This document shows positions 40,207 through 47,886 of a stretch of 64,000 bases of DNA, one piece after another. The DNA lies in assembly GCA_900541855.1 (NCBI GenBank), contig UQLD01000009.1, positions 26,508 through 90,507 on the forward strand. Direction: 5' to 3'. Position numbers and translations under genes: made by a program. This DNA comes from an uncultured Collinsella sp. (lineage in GTDB: Bacteria > Actinomycetota > Coriobacteriia > Coriobacteriales > Coriobacteriaceae). The first letter of the stretch is position 1; every line of letters starts with the position of its first letter. The notes beneath the pieces are model-generated. The model had not been told where the DNA came from and did not search any database. It saw nothing but the letters and a program-made list of their open reading frames with translations.

Positions 40207-40935
40207 CTACTCGCAGAGCGAAAGGGCGGCCTCGTCGGCAACGACAACGCAGTTGGTGTGCAGCTGCAGGATCGAAGCCGGGCACGCGGGCGTAACCGGA
40301 CCATAGCACATGTCATGCACGGCCTGAGCCTTGGCCTCGCCGTTGGCGACGACCAGGATCATGCGGGCATACATGATGGTCTGGGTGCCCATGGTGTAGG
40401 CCTGACGGGGAACGTCGTCGATGCTGTCGAACAGGCGGCTGTTGGCCTGAATGGTGCTCTCGGTGAGGTCGACACAGTGCGTGCCCTTGGAGAAGTGGTC
40501 ATCGGGCTCGTTGAAGCCGATGTGGCCGTTGTTGCCAATGCCGAGCAGCTGCAGATCCGGGTAACCGGCGGCGGCGACGATCTTGTCGTACTCAGAGCAG
40601 GCAGCGGCGGCGTCGGGGTTGGAACCGTCGGGCACATGCGTGTTGTTCAGGTCAATGTTGATGTGATCGAAGAAGTTCTCACGCATGAAGTAGTGATAGC
40701 TCTGGGGATCGTCGTGCGAAAGGCCGCGATACTCGTCCAGGTTGTAGGTGCTGACCTCGGCAAAGTCGACGTCGCCCTTCTCGTACCAAGCAGCGAGCTG
40801 CTTGTAGGCACCGATCGGGGTGGAGCCGGTGGCAAGACCCAACACACAGTCGGGCTTGAGGATAACCTGCGCCGAGATAATATTGGCGGCCTTGCGGCTC
40901 ATATCTTCGTAGTCTTTAGCTTTAATGATCTTCAT
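40207..40935 (-). CDS. nagB: Glucosamine-6-phosphate deaminase
   Basis: A 242-aa enzyme converting glucosamine-6-phosphate to fructose-6-phosphate and ammonia. The start at 40935 (MKIIKAKDYEDMSRKAA) has AAGGA upstream; the longer frame is unrelated sequence. Motifs are LGLATGSTPIGAYKQL (phosphate binding), STYNLDEYRGLSHDDPQSYH with the catalytic Asp, and LLGIGNNGHIGFNEPDDHF with the catalytic His. The C-terminal lid is short, as in Gram-positive NagB. Genes for crr and glmM follow upstream on the same strand, so amino-sugar degradation and synthesis sit together. Confidence 0.96.
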   Translation of the reverse strand: MKIIKAKDYEDMSRKAANIISAQVILKPDCVLGLATGSTPIGAYKQLAAWYEKGDVDFAEVSTYNLDEYRGLSHDDPQSYHYFMRENFFDHINIDLNNTHVPDGSNPDAAAACSEYDKIVAAAGYPDLQLLGIGNNGHIGFNEPDDHFSKGTHCVDLTESTIQANSRLFDSIDDVPRQAYTMGTQTIMYARMILVVANGEAKAQAVHDMCYGPVTPACPASILQLHTNCVVVADEAALSLCE

Positions 40936-41132
40936 TACGCGTCCTTTCTCGTACAAGAGAGGCAAGGCTCCCTTACAAGCACTTGCCCGCGGCCCGCGTC
41001 GGCCGCAACCAACGTGTGCGGCCACCAGGGCGAGGTCGCGTAATGTATGTGTCTCGTGTCTAACCGCGTCGAGGCCCCTGCCCGTCCACGGTGACCCAAA
41101 GCCTTTTTGCTTCGGACAAATCCCATCTTGCC

Positions 41133-41166
41133 ACGGAGGGCGTCCTCTTTCAAGGGCGCCCTCCGT
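41133..41166 (-). terminator. Hairpin after the EIIA-Glc gene
   Basis: Arms ACGGAGGGCG and CGCCCTCCGT (10 bp) enclose a 14-nt loop between the crr stop and nagB. There is no T run; it may be a weak terminator or processing site. Confidence 0.5.
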
Positions 41167-41206
41167 AAACGTGTTTGAATTGTAGGCTAATGGCCACGTG
41201 CACTTG

Positions 41207-41704
41207 CTAGCGCTCGCGAGCAACGATGAGCTGGTCCATCTCTTCGACATGCACGCCAACGGAGCCCTTAATGCTCGAGAACTCAACGGAGTTGCATACC
41301 AAGATGGGAACCGTCACATCGTAGCCCTCGGCAGCAATTGCCTCGCGATCGAACTCAATGAGTACATCGCCCTTATGGACGATGTCACCCACTTGCGCAT
41401 GTACGGTAAAGTGCTTGCCCTCGAGCTGAACAGTGTCCAAACCAACGTGGATAAGCACGTCCAAGCCATCGACCGTGTTAAGCGCAACGGCGTGTCCCGT
41501 GGGAAAAATAGCCTCGACCTTGGCATCAGCCGGAGCGATCACGCGCGTTCCGGTGGGCTGAATCGCCACGCCCTGGCCCAAAAGGCCGGTAGCAAACGTC
41601 TGATCGTTTACCTCGGAGAGCGGAATGACGTCACCCGAGATGGGAGCATCCAACGTAAGGACTCGACCACGCATACCAAAAGACCTTAGGACTTTAGTGA
41701 ACAT
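41207..41704 (-). CDS. crr: Free-standing PTS glucose-family IIA protein
   Basis: A 165-aa soluble EIIA-Glc-type protein. The phosphorylated histidine is in VLIHVGLDTVQLEG, and the partner histidine is in FPTGHAVALNT. The core begins LDAPISGDVIPLSEVND. The start at 41704 has GAGGGGGAG upstream; Met11 (41674) is an alternative and would remove ten residues. With no IIB or IIC gene adjacent it may serve several glucose or N-acetylglucosamine permeases, which fits nagB downstream. Confidence 0.9.
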   Translation of the reverse strand: MFTKVLRSFGMRGRVLTLDAPISGDVIPLSEVNDQTFATGLLGQGVAIQPTGTRVIAPADAKVEAIFPTGHAVALNTVDGLDVLIHVGLDTVQLEGKHFTVHAQVGDIVHKGDVLIEFDREAIAAEGYDVTVPILVCNSVEFSSIKGSVGVHVEEMDQLIVARER

Positions 41705-41775
41705 GCTCCCCCTCGGATATACCGATCAACCAAAATAACCTTAACAGTTTACCACTTGGCACCCGTTTTTGACCA

Positions 41776-43113
41776 TTAGGGAAGTTCGCGCTTGACAACC
41801 TCGACGATGTCGTCGACAACGCGCTGGGTCAGCTCGTGCGTCTCGGCCTCAGCCATCACGCGGACCAGCGGCTCGGTACCGCTCGGGCGCACCAGAATGC
41901 GACCGCGGCCGTCAAGCTCCTTCTCGGCAGCAGCGACGGCATCCCAGATGGGCTGGCAATCGTCCAGACCAGCCTTGTTGTCGGAATGCACGTTGACGAG
42001 TACCTGCGGGTACTTCTTCATGATACCGGCAAGATCGGTGAGGGTACGACCGGTGCGCTTGAGCACGGCCAGCAGCTGCAGAGCCGTCACCAAGCCGTCA
42101 CCGGTGGTGTTGTGCTCCAGGAAGATGATGTGGCCGGACTGTTCGCCGCCGATGACGGCGCCGTCCGCGAGCATGCGCTCAAGAACATAGCGGTCGCCCA
42201 CGGCGGTCTGAACCATCTCGAAGCCCTGCTCCTTCATAGCGATGGAGAAGCCCAGGTTGCACATGACGGTCGAAACGATCTCGGAGTTGGCGAGCTTGCC
42301 GCGAGCGGCCAGGTCGGAGCCGCAGATGGCCAGGATGTAGTCGCCATCGATCTCGTTGCCCTCGCTGTCCACGAACAGCACGCGATCGGCGTCGCCATCG
42401 TGGGCCAGGCCGATATCGGCGTGGGTGCGCAGCACGAGCTCGCGCAGGGGCTCAAGGTGAGTGGAGCCGCACTCAACGTTAATGTCAGTGCCGCAGTAAT
42501 CGGTGTTGATGGCATGGACCGTGGCACCCAGGCGCTGCAGTGCGGCGGGCGTAGTCTGGCAAGAAGCACCATGGCCGCAGTCGACGGCAACGACCAGGCC
42601 GTCGAGCCTCAGGCCATCAAGCGTATCGATGGCGTGGTCGACGTACGCCTTGCGAGCGTCCTTCATCTTGATGATGTGGCCCACGCCGGCACCGGTCGGC
42701 AGCGTGTCGGCAGCCATAGCTTCCTCGGACATGACCCAGGCGCTGATCTCTTCCTCGACCGCATCGGGAAGCTTCATACCCTTGCGGCTAAAGAACTTGA
42801 TGCCGTTGAACTCCGGAGGATTGTGCGAAGCAGAGATGACGATGCCGCCGTCGAGCTCATTTTGGACAGTGAGCAGCGCCACGGCCGGCGTAGGGATAAC
42901 GCCGCAGCAATGCGGGCGGCCGCCCTCGGCCATAATGCCGGCGGTCAGAGCACTCTCGAGCATAGTGCCCGAAAGACGCGTGTCGCGACCGATGCAAATG
43001 TCCGGACCAAGGAACTTGGTCGCCGCGCGACCCAGGCGAAACGCGAGGTCACACGAGAGGTCGGCGTTGGCGACGCCGCGGACGCCGTCGGTACCGAAGA
43101 TGTTCTGGGGCAT
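41776..43113 (-). CDS. glmM: Phosphoglucosamine mutase
   Basis: A 445-aa enzyme interconverting glucosamine-6-phosphate and glucosamine-1-phosphate for cell-wall UDP-GlcNAc. The start at 43113 (MPQNIFGTDGVRGVAN) follows AAGGAG. The active serine is in VISASHNPPEFNGIKFF (about 95-111). The metal-binding loop is DGDADRVLFVD, the sugar-binding loop GGEQSGHIIF, and the phosphate-binding loop VRPSGTEPLVRVM. Length is normal. It lies between crr and the rplM-rpsI ribosomal pair. Confidence 0.97.
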   Translation of the reverse strand: MPQNIFGTDGVRGVANADLSCDLAFRLGRAATKFLGPDICIGRDTRLSGTMLESALTAGIMAEGGRPHCCGVIPTPAVALLTVQNELDGGIVISASHNPPEFNGIKFFSRKGMKLPDAVEEEISAWVMSEEAMAADTLPTGAGVGHIIKMKDARKAYVDHAIDTLDGLRLDGLVVAVDCGHGASCQTTPAALQRLGATVHAINTDYCGTDINVECGSTHLEPLRELVLRTHADIGLAHDGDADRVLFVDSEGNEIDGDYILAICGSDLAARGKLANSEIVSTVMCNLGFSIAMKEQGFEMVQTAVGDRYVLERMLADGAVIGGEQSGHIIFLEHNTTGDGLVTALQLLAVLKRTGRTLTDLAGIMKKYPQVLVNVHSDNKAGLDDCQPIWDAVAAAEKELDGRGRILVRPSGTEPLVRVMAEAETHELTQRVVDDIVEVVKRELP

Positions 43114-43168
43114 AGGATCGCTCCTTCCCAAGTAGGCAAAACACAGTCGCCCACTCTAGTCGAAAATG

Positions 43169-43206
43169 AAAAGCGGGACCCGCCGAGCAATCGGCAGGCC
43201 CCGCTT
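43169..43206 (-). terminator. Terminator after rpsI
   Basis: Long hairpin on the minus strand, AAGCGGGGCCTGCCG pairing with CGGCGGGTCCCGCTT (one mismatch/wobble), followed by TTCATTTTCG. Confidence 0.85.
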
Positions 43207-43236
43207 GTACATTGTATCTCGTAAGGAGATAAAACC

Positions 43237-43632
<396 letters not shown>

Positions 43633-43634
43633 CT

Positions 43635-44078
43635 TTAAGCCTCCAGCTCAATCTTCGTGGGGTTCTGGGCAGCATGCGGATGCTCGGCACCAGCGTAGAC
43701 CTTAAGCTTGGTCATCTGGGCACGGCCGAGGGTGGTCTTGGGCAGCATACCGCGAACGGCGCGCTCGATGACCTTCTCCGGGTGCTTCTCCATAGCCTGG
43801 CGGAAGCTCTCAGCCTTGAGGCCGCCGTTGTAGCCGCTGTGGCGATAATAGGTCTTCGTGTCGGCCTTGTTACCGGTAAGCTGGACCTTATCGGCGTTGA
43901 TGACGACAACGAAGTCGCCGCAGTCGCTGTTGGGCGTGAACTGGGGCTTGTTCTTACCGCGCAGGATCATTGCGATCTGGGTGGCAAGACGGCCCAGGAC
44001 AGCACCATCGGCGTCGACGAGAACCCAGTTGCGCTGGACCTCGCCCTGCTTGGCGTAGTGAGTCGATTTCGAAATCAC
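43635..44078 (-). CDS. rplM: 50S ribosomal protein uL13
   Basis: A 147-aa large-subunit protein. Typical segments are RNWVLVDADGAVLGRLATQI, RGKNKPQFTP, and YYRHSGYNGGLKAESFRQAM with the final VYAGAEHPHAAQNP. The start codon is GTG at 44078, seven bases after GGAGG. It has a clear promoter 67-94 bp upstream. Confidence 0.98.
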   Translation of the reverse strand: MISKSTHYAKQGEVQRNWVLVDADGAVLGRLATQIAMILRGKNKPQFTPNSDCGDFVVVINADKVQLTGNKADTKTYYRHSGYNGGLKAESFRQAMEKHPEKVIERAVRGMLPKTTLGRAQMTKLKVYAGAEHPHAAQNPTKIELEA

Positions 44079-44144
44079 TTAGACTCCTCCATGTACAGTA
44101 CGTGTTGTTACAGAGATTCACGGGGCTCTGCAAGTAACCCGTCC

Positions 44145-44172
44145 ATATTACCCCGCTCGCCGTACGAGTCAA
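44145..44172 (-). promoter_or_regulatory. Promoter of rplM-rpsI
   Basis: On the minus strand TTGACT (44172-44167) and TAATAT (44150-44145) are separated by 16 bp, close to the housekeeping consensus, and lie about 70 bp upstream of the rplM GTG. Confidence 0.7.
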
Positions 44173-44273
44173 CAGGTATTTTGGCTCCGACCAGAGTTTC
44201 TGCACATGTCATCCACGAGCCGTGATTTTTCCAGCTCTTTAGCTGTTGTCATTTTTTTGAGGGTTCGCCGTCG

Positions 44274-45152
44274 CTAGCGCTCAACGAACTCTTGGATTTC
44301 CGCGAGCAGGCGCTTTGCCTCCTGACGGCCCTGGATATACAGGTCCAAAAGCTTTGCCGGATCGTGCTCGACATGGCCGACCTCGACCGGCTTTTGCGGA
44401 GCGACGACCAACGCACGGCCCTCGCGCTCATACTTCCACAGGTGCATGCGCTGGAGGTTATAGCGGTCGTGTCGCGTCTCGATAGCCTCGAGCAGGTAGG
44501 GGTAGTCGGCATAGCGGGCGCGCGCGGCCGGCAAAAACTCGTAGGGCTTTTTCTCGTACGAGCGGTCCTGCGTGACAATGACAACCGCGCGCTCAAAGCC
44601 CGCCTCCTCGAGCACATGCTCGATAGGAACCGAATCGGCCACGCCGCCGTCGACGTATTTGTGCCCGTCTATCTCGACCGGCGGTGTCACCAGCGGCAAC
44701 GAGGTCGATGCGCGCACAGCGTCGAGGTCAAGTACGGCGCTTTTGACCGGCAGGTACGCGGCGGTTCCGAACAGCATGTCCGTCGCAACGGCGTACATCT
44801 CGATGGGGCTCGCATCGAACGTCTCGTTGTCAAAGGGATCCAGGCGGTCCTGGACATCGTTGAAGATAAAGTCGTAGCCGACGATAGAGCCCGTGGCCGC
44901 AAACGACGCGGCGCCCATGAAGCGGCTGTCGTTGCAGAAAGCCAGGTTGATGCGGTTGGCACGGCCGATCTGGTGCGACTTGTAGTTCACGCCATTGAGG
45001 GCGCCGGCCGATACACCGTAGACAGCCGGAATCTCGACGCCAGCCTCCATGAGAACGTCGAGCACGCCCGCAGTAAACTGCCCGCGAAAACTGCCGCCCT
45101 CCAAGACGAGCGCGACCTTGCCGGCGTTCTTTGCCTTATCTTCTGCAGTCAT
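44274..45152 (-). CDS. Patatin-like phospholipase family protein
   Basis: A 292-aa predicted lipid acyl hydrolase. The oxyanion loop is VLEGGSFRGQFTAGVLD (about 16-32), the nucleophile elbow GVSAGALNG (Ser in GxSxG), and the catalytic dyad Asp in KYVDGGVADSVP. It resembles the bacterial YjjU/RssA type of patatin. No signal peptide or membrane segment is seen. AGGAGG lies upstream of the start. The C-terminus is a charged helix, and it has no operon partner. Confidence 0.92.
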   Translation of the reverse strand: MTAEDKAKNAGKVALVLEGGSFRGQFTAGVLDVLMEAGVEIPAVYGVSAGALNGVNYKSHQIGRANRINLAFCNDSRFMGAASFAATGSIVGYDFIFNDVQDRLDPFDNETFDASPIEMYAVATDMLFGTAAYLPVKSAVLDLDAVRASTSLPLVTPPVEIDGHKYVDGGVADSVPIEHVLEEAGFERAVVIVTQDRSYEKKPYEFLPAARARYADYPYLLEAIETRHDRYNLQRMHLWKYEREGRALVVAPQKPVEVGHVEHDPAKLLDLYIQGRQEAKRLLAEIQEFVER

Positions 45153-45246
45153 ATTGACCTCCTGCGATTACGTTTTGACTTTCTTCTACCCAGTTTTGGA
45201 ATGGAGGGCGCGCAGTTTTTGGAGTTGAGGAGGGCGGAGCGGTCGG

Positions 45247-45461
45247 CGGGAAAGCGCGTCCCGTTCTCAGAGCAAATTCCGGGTCGCATTTTCCGCTGAG
45301 CCCGCCATCAAGAAAATGAATCCCATTCCGAGCTTAGATTCCGGGACGCGCTTTCCGCTTGATGTGTCATCCGGAAACTACGTCCCAGTCTGAGCGCGGA
45401 TTCCGGGACGCGCTTTCCGCCTGGGCTGCCATCGGGAAAGCGTGTCCCGGTCTGCGTTGCC
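45247..45461. repeat. Tandem 62-bp palindromic repeats
   Basis: Three full copies in phase at 45247-45308, 45309-45370 and 45371-45432, then a partial fourth from 45433. Each unit reads roughly CGGGAAAGCGCGTCCCG ... ATTCCGGGACGCGCTTTCCGC ending GCCAT, so the two halves of each unit are inverted copies and can form a hairpin. Copies differ by several substitutions, most in the left halves. No coding content is visible. Confidence 0.85.
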
Positions 45462-45464
45462 GTA

Positions 45465-45511
45465 GCGTTTTCTTTACGCCCGCGCCCTGCACAGAGTTCG
45501 ATTCTCCGCGG
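45465..45511 (+). repeat. 47-bp direct repeat, copy 1 (tmRNA 3'-end-like)
   Basis: This 47-bp sequence recurs at 45678-45724 with one difference (C/T). Both contain GAGTTCGATTCTCCGCG, a 17-nt exact match to the T-arm/acceptor region of tmRNA, but on the opposite strand to ssrA. Confidence 0.85.
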
Positions 45512-45677
45512 GTGGGGGGGATCCGTTGATGGGTTGAAACCGGGGCATGACGCCCGGTCGGCATCTCATCTATATCTGGCTGAGGCTTTGCGCGGAGAAT
45601 CCGCGTATTTGCTTCGCAAATCCGCACCGGCTTCGGCCGCCTGCCGGCGTCCTCGCCCGCGGGCTAAAAACGCTTAC

Positions 45678-45724
45678 GCGTTTTCTTTACGCCCGCGCCC
45701 TGCATAGAGTTCGATTCTCCGCGG
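45678..45724 (+). repeat. 47-bp direct repeat, copy 2 (tmRNA 3'-end-like)
   Basis: Second copy, 46 of 47 bases the same as 45465-45511. About 166 bp of non-coding GC-rich DNA separate the copies, including a short GCGGAGAATCCGCG palindrome near 45590. This copy ends about 20 bp before the tmRNA terminator. Confidence 0.85.
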
Positions 45725-45742
45725 TATCTGTAAGTAATAAAA

Positions 45743-45772
45743 AAGCAGGTAGAGACACTTCTCTACCTGCTT
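45743..45772 (-). terminator. Terminator after ssrA
   Basis: Perfect 13-bp stem AAGCAGGTAGAGA / TCTCTACCTGCTT with a 4-nt loop, and a TTTTTTATT tail on the minus strand. Confidence 0.92.
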
Positions 45773-45780
45773 GTAACTAT

Positions 45781-46144
45781 TGGTGGAGGCGCGGAGAATC
45801 GAACTCCGGTCCACGAAAGCCCCCTGATTGGCATCTCCAAGCTCAGTCGCTGGTTTAGTCTCGGACGCTTTGCGCGCAGCGACACGCTCGCGGCATCCCA
45901 ACCGGTTCGGTCTTAGCCCGCGCCATACCGATTACGTGCGCGGGAGCATTCCCCTAACATGACGTCGCGCCGGTGTCGGGGAAATCACCGGGTTGACGCG
46001 CCGCTATAAACTAAGCAGCGAGAGCCATAGGCTCAAAAGAAGAGTTGTTGTCAATTCAATTTGACGGTACCCCTGTTTAACGAGGCGAGGAGACCTCGGC
46101 TTGCTTCCTCTCTCAGAGCTATCGTGTCGAAACCAGTCGCCCCC
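45781..46144 (-). ncRNA. ssrA: Transfer-messenger RNA (tmRNA)
   Basis: A 364-nt one-piece tmRNA with an encoded CCA end. The 5' end GGGGGCGACTGGTTTCGACACGA and the 3' end GGAGTTCGATTCTCCGCGCC plus TCCACCA form the tRNA-like part, with a 7-bp acceptor including G-T pairs. The tag frame begins at GAC 46052-46050 and runs 13 codons to TAG (46013-46011): DNNSSFEPMALAA. The -ALAA end is the standard ClpXP-type degron. Pseudoknot regions flank the tag. Confidence 0.95.
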
Positions 46145-46383
46145 GAATGTTGGGAAAGTCTGGATGGTATCGGGTCTGCAAACACCCGATAACCGTCGAC
46201 TTTTCAAGGAACATGCAGGGCGAGCCCCGCTTGTGGAGTGTTATCTTACCACGTTCTGAAAGCGGACAGCTGTTCTATGCACGAGCTGTGAAGACCCCAA
46301 TGTGCGCCACACTTCGCACTTTTGTTACCGATCGCGTCACGTATATTTTCGCCAAGCAAAATTGACCCGTCGAAAGGACCGTT

Positions 46384-46818
46384 ATGGATACCAAGCAGCA
46401 ACTCGTCAATGCCCTCGCAGGCCTGGGCTCAACCATTACCGAAGCTATGGATGTCATCGAGGGCTTTGTCCCCTGCGGACATCCCGCCCTCACGGTATCG
46501 AACGCACTCGTCGCGCTGGACGCTGACGATGATGCAGCTCTCGCCCAGCAGCTTGAGACCGTCGAGGGCTTTATCGACCACGTGAGTGAGAACCGCGGCG
46601 TGACCGCCTACCACGGCATCGAGGTCGAGCTCGCGGGTCCCAAGGCTGATCTGCTCGCAGCAATCCGCGAGGTAGGCGCCCTTATGCAGACCGCAGGCGT
46701 CAAGAACACCCAGGTCAACGAGTGGGTCTACCGCAGTCTGGCAGCACTCGACAGCTCCGACGAAAAGGCAGCCGAGCAGCTCGCAGAAAGTCCCGCCATT
46801 AAGGCCGAGCTTTTGTAA
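46384..46818 (+). CDS. Hypothetical helical protein
   Basis: A 144-aa acidic, soluble protein with GAAAGGA nine bases before its ATG. Composition is rich in alanine, leucine and acidic residues, with no cysteine cluster, signal peptide or membrane helix; it looks like two repeated helical halves (VSNALVALDADDDAALAQQL and VYRSLAALDSSDEKAAEQL resemble each other). This suggests an internal duplication of a helical motif. I do not recognise a family. Confidence 0.7.
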   Translation: MDTKQQLVNALAGLGSTITEAMDVIEGFVPCGHPALTVSNALVALDADDDAALAQQLETVEGFIDHVSENRGVTAYHGIEVELAGPKADLLAAIREVGALMQTAGVKNTQVNEWVYRSLAALDSSDEKAAEQLAESPAIKAELL

Positions 46819-46876
46819 ATAGCACACGCGGGCCCCTTGGCGCATCGTCGTCCAAGAGGCCCGCAAACAGTTCGCG

Positions 46877-47392
46877 TCAACCGATAGCCACGCCGCCGCG
46901 TTCGGCCAAAGCAAGGATCGGCATCATTTGACGCGGGGTCTTTGCTGCAAGATCGGCATGTTCGAGCAGTTTGCGATCGTTGGTCACCAAGTAATCGACC
47001 TGCGCGCGTTTGCATGCAGCGAGCACCAAGTTGTCCTCGTAATCGCGATGGAGCGTCAGATATTTGTCGGCTAGCCACAGATCGGATGCATCAGCGCCCA
47101 CGGCCGTGGCGTTTTCGGTCATGTTCCGAACAAACGCCAACGCCGCATCGCCAATTGCACGGGCAGATGCCTCGTCGAGCGCTCCCCCGCTGGCAAGAAC
47201 GCTGCGCTTCAGTTCGTGTTGGACAACGTACAGCACGTCCTTGGCGATATGCACCGGAAAGAACAGCAATGCCCCCGTTTCCGTCGCCCGCCCAATAAAC
47301 GCACGCGCGGCAAGCGACTCGGCATGGTCGACGCAAAACGAATCAACCCATACGTTGGCGTCCACCATTATTTTGAGGGGAGCCCCACTCAC
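46877..47392 (-). CDS. PIN-domain toxin
   Basis: A 171-aa PIN-fold ribonuclease, the likely toxin of a type II toxin-antitoxin pair. Acidic residues are placed as in PIN nucleases: Asp in IMVDANVWVDSF, Asp in HRDYEDNLVLAACKRAQVD, and TNDRKLL near the C-terminus. The start is GTG 47392, overlapping the antitoxin stop by four bases (GTGA). A longer than usual middle (about 60-110) may carry a lid. An alternative start is Met9. Confidence 0.85.
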   Translation of the reverse strand: MSGAPLKIMVDANVWVDSFCVDHAESLAARAFIGRATETGALLFFPVHIAKDVLYVVQHELKRSVLASGGALDEASARAIGDAALAFVRNMTENATAVGADASDLWLADKYLTLHRDYEDNLVLAACKRAQVDYLVTNDRKLLEHADLAAKTPRQMMPILALAERGGVAIG

Positions 47393-47742
47393 TGGATCAT
47401 CCCCTTTTGGCGATAATGCTCATCCATGGCTTCGGAATAGATTGCGTCCCAACCGCGATCGTCGGATACGGGCGACGTAGCGATACCCAAATCTACATAA
47501 AGCCGGTCTGCCGCCGCCCATGATGCAGCGAACGGCGTATCGGGCGCGACGGTCTGCTGCCGGTCGTCGACGGCCATAAGCACTTCCTCGCACTGCCCGC
47601 CACCCTGTGCGACCTTGGCAACAACCTTTTTGATGAGCTCGGGCAATGACCTGCCCGAAAGCTGCAGCGCTTCCTCGGCGCGCTCTTTAACCGAGCGATC
47701 TACGCGAACATTCACCTGCGCCATGCTGCCAACGGTAGCCAT
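47389..47742 (-). CDS. Ribbon-helix-helix antitoxin (RelB/DinJ-like)
   Basis: A 117-aa protein whose N-terminus AQVNVRVDRSVKERAEEAL is a ribbon-helix-helix DNA-binding motif of the RelB/DinJ type, followed by LSGRSLPELIKKVV. The C-terminal half is acidic and likely wraps the toxin. The start at 47742 or the in-frame ATG 47724 are both possible. The gene overlaps the PIN toxin gene and lies behind a repeated TGCTAGCA operator. Confidence 0.85.
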   Translation of the reverse strand: MATVGSMAQVNVRVDRSVKERAEEALQLSGRSLPELIKKVVAKVAQGGGQCEEVLMAVDDRQQTVAPDTPFAASWAAADRLYVDLGIATSPVSDDRGWDAIYSEAMDEHYRQKGMIQ

Positions 47743-47763
47743 CTCAACCTCACCTTCAGCGTT

Positions 47764-47780
47764 TGCTAGCAGTGCTAGCA
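47764..47780. promoter_or_regulatory. TA operator: two TGCTAGCA palindromes
   Basis: TGCTAGCA-G-TGCTAGCA lies 22 bp upstream of the antitoxin start. Each 8-mer is itself a palindrome, a common layout for RHH antitoxin autoregulation. Confidence 0.7.
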
Positions 47781-47812
47781 CGAGCATATATCTGAGCTAA
47801 CATCTCGTCAAA

Positions 47813-47862
47813 CAAAAGAAGGCCTGCGCCCGGACAATACCGATGCCGTCCGGGCGCAGGCC
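47813..47862 (-). terminator. Terminator after the P1B-ATPase gene
   Basis: Perfect 15-bp stem GGCCTGCGCCCGGAC / GTCCGGGCGCAGGCC with a 12-nt loop, followed by TTCTTTTG on the minus strand. Confidence 0.88.
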
Positions 47863-47886
47863 AGATAACGTGGGCGAACACGTCTG

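Noticed and set aside
45247..45461. CRISPR array
   Set aside because: The units are contiguous 62-bp tandem copies without variable spacers, and there are no cas genes in the window.
45547..45901. Small frames reading through the ssrA repeats (both strands)
   Set aside because: They translate tmRNA and its repeat copies; not proteins.
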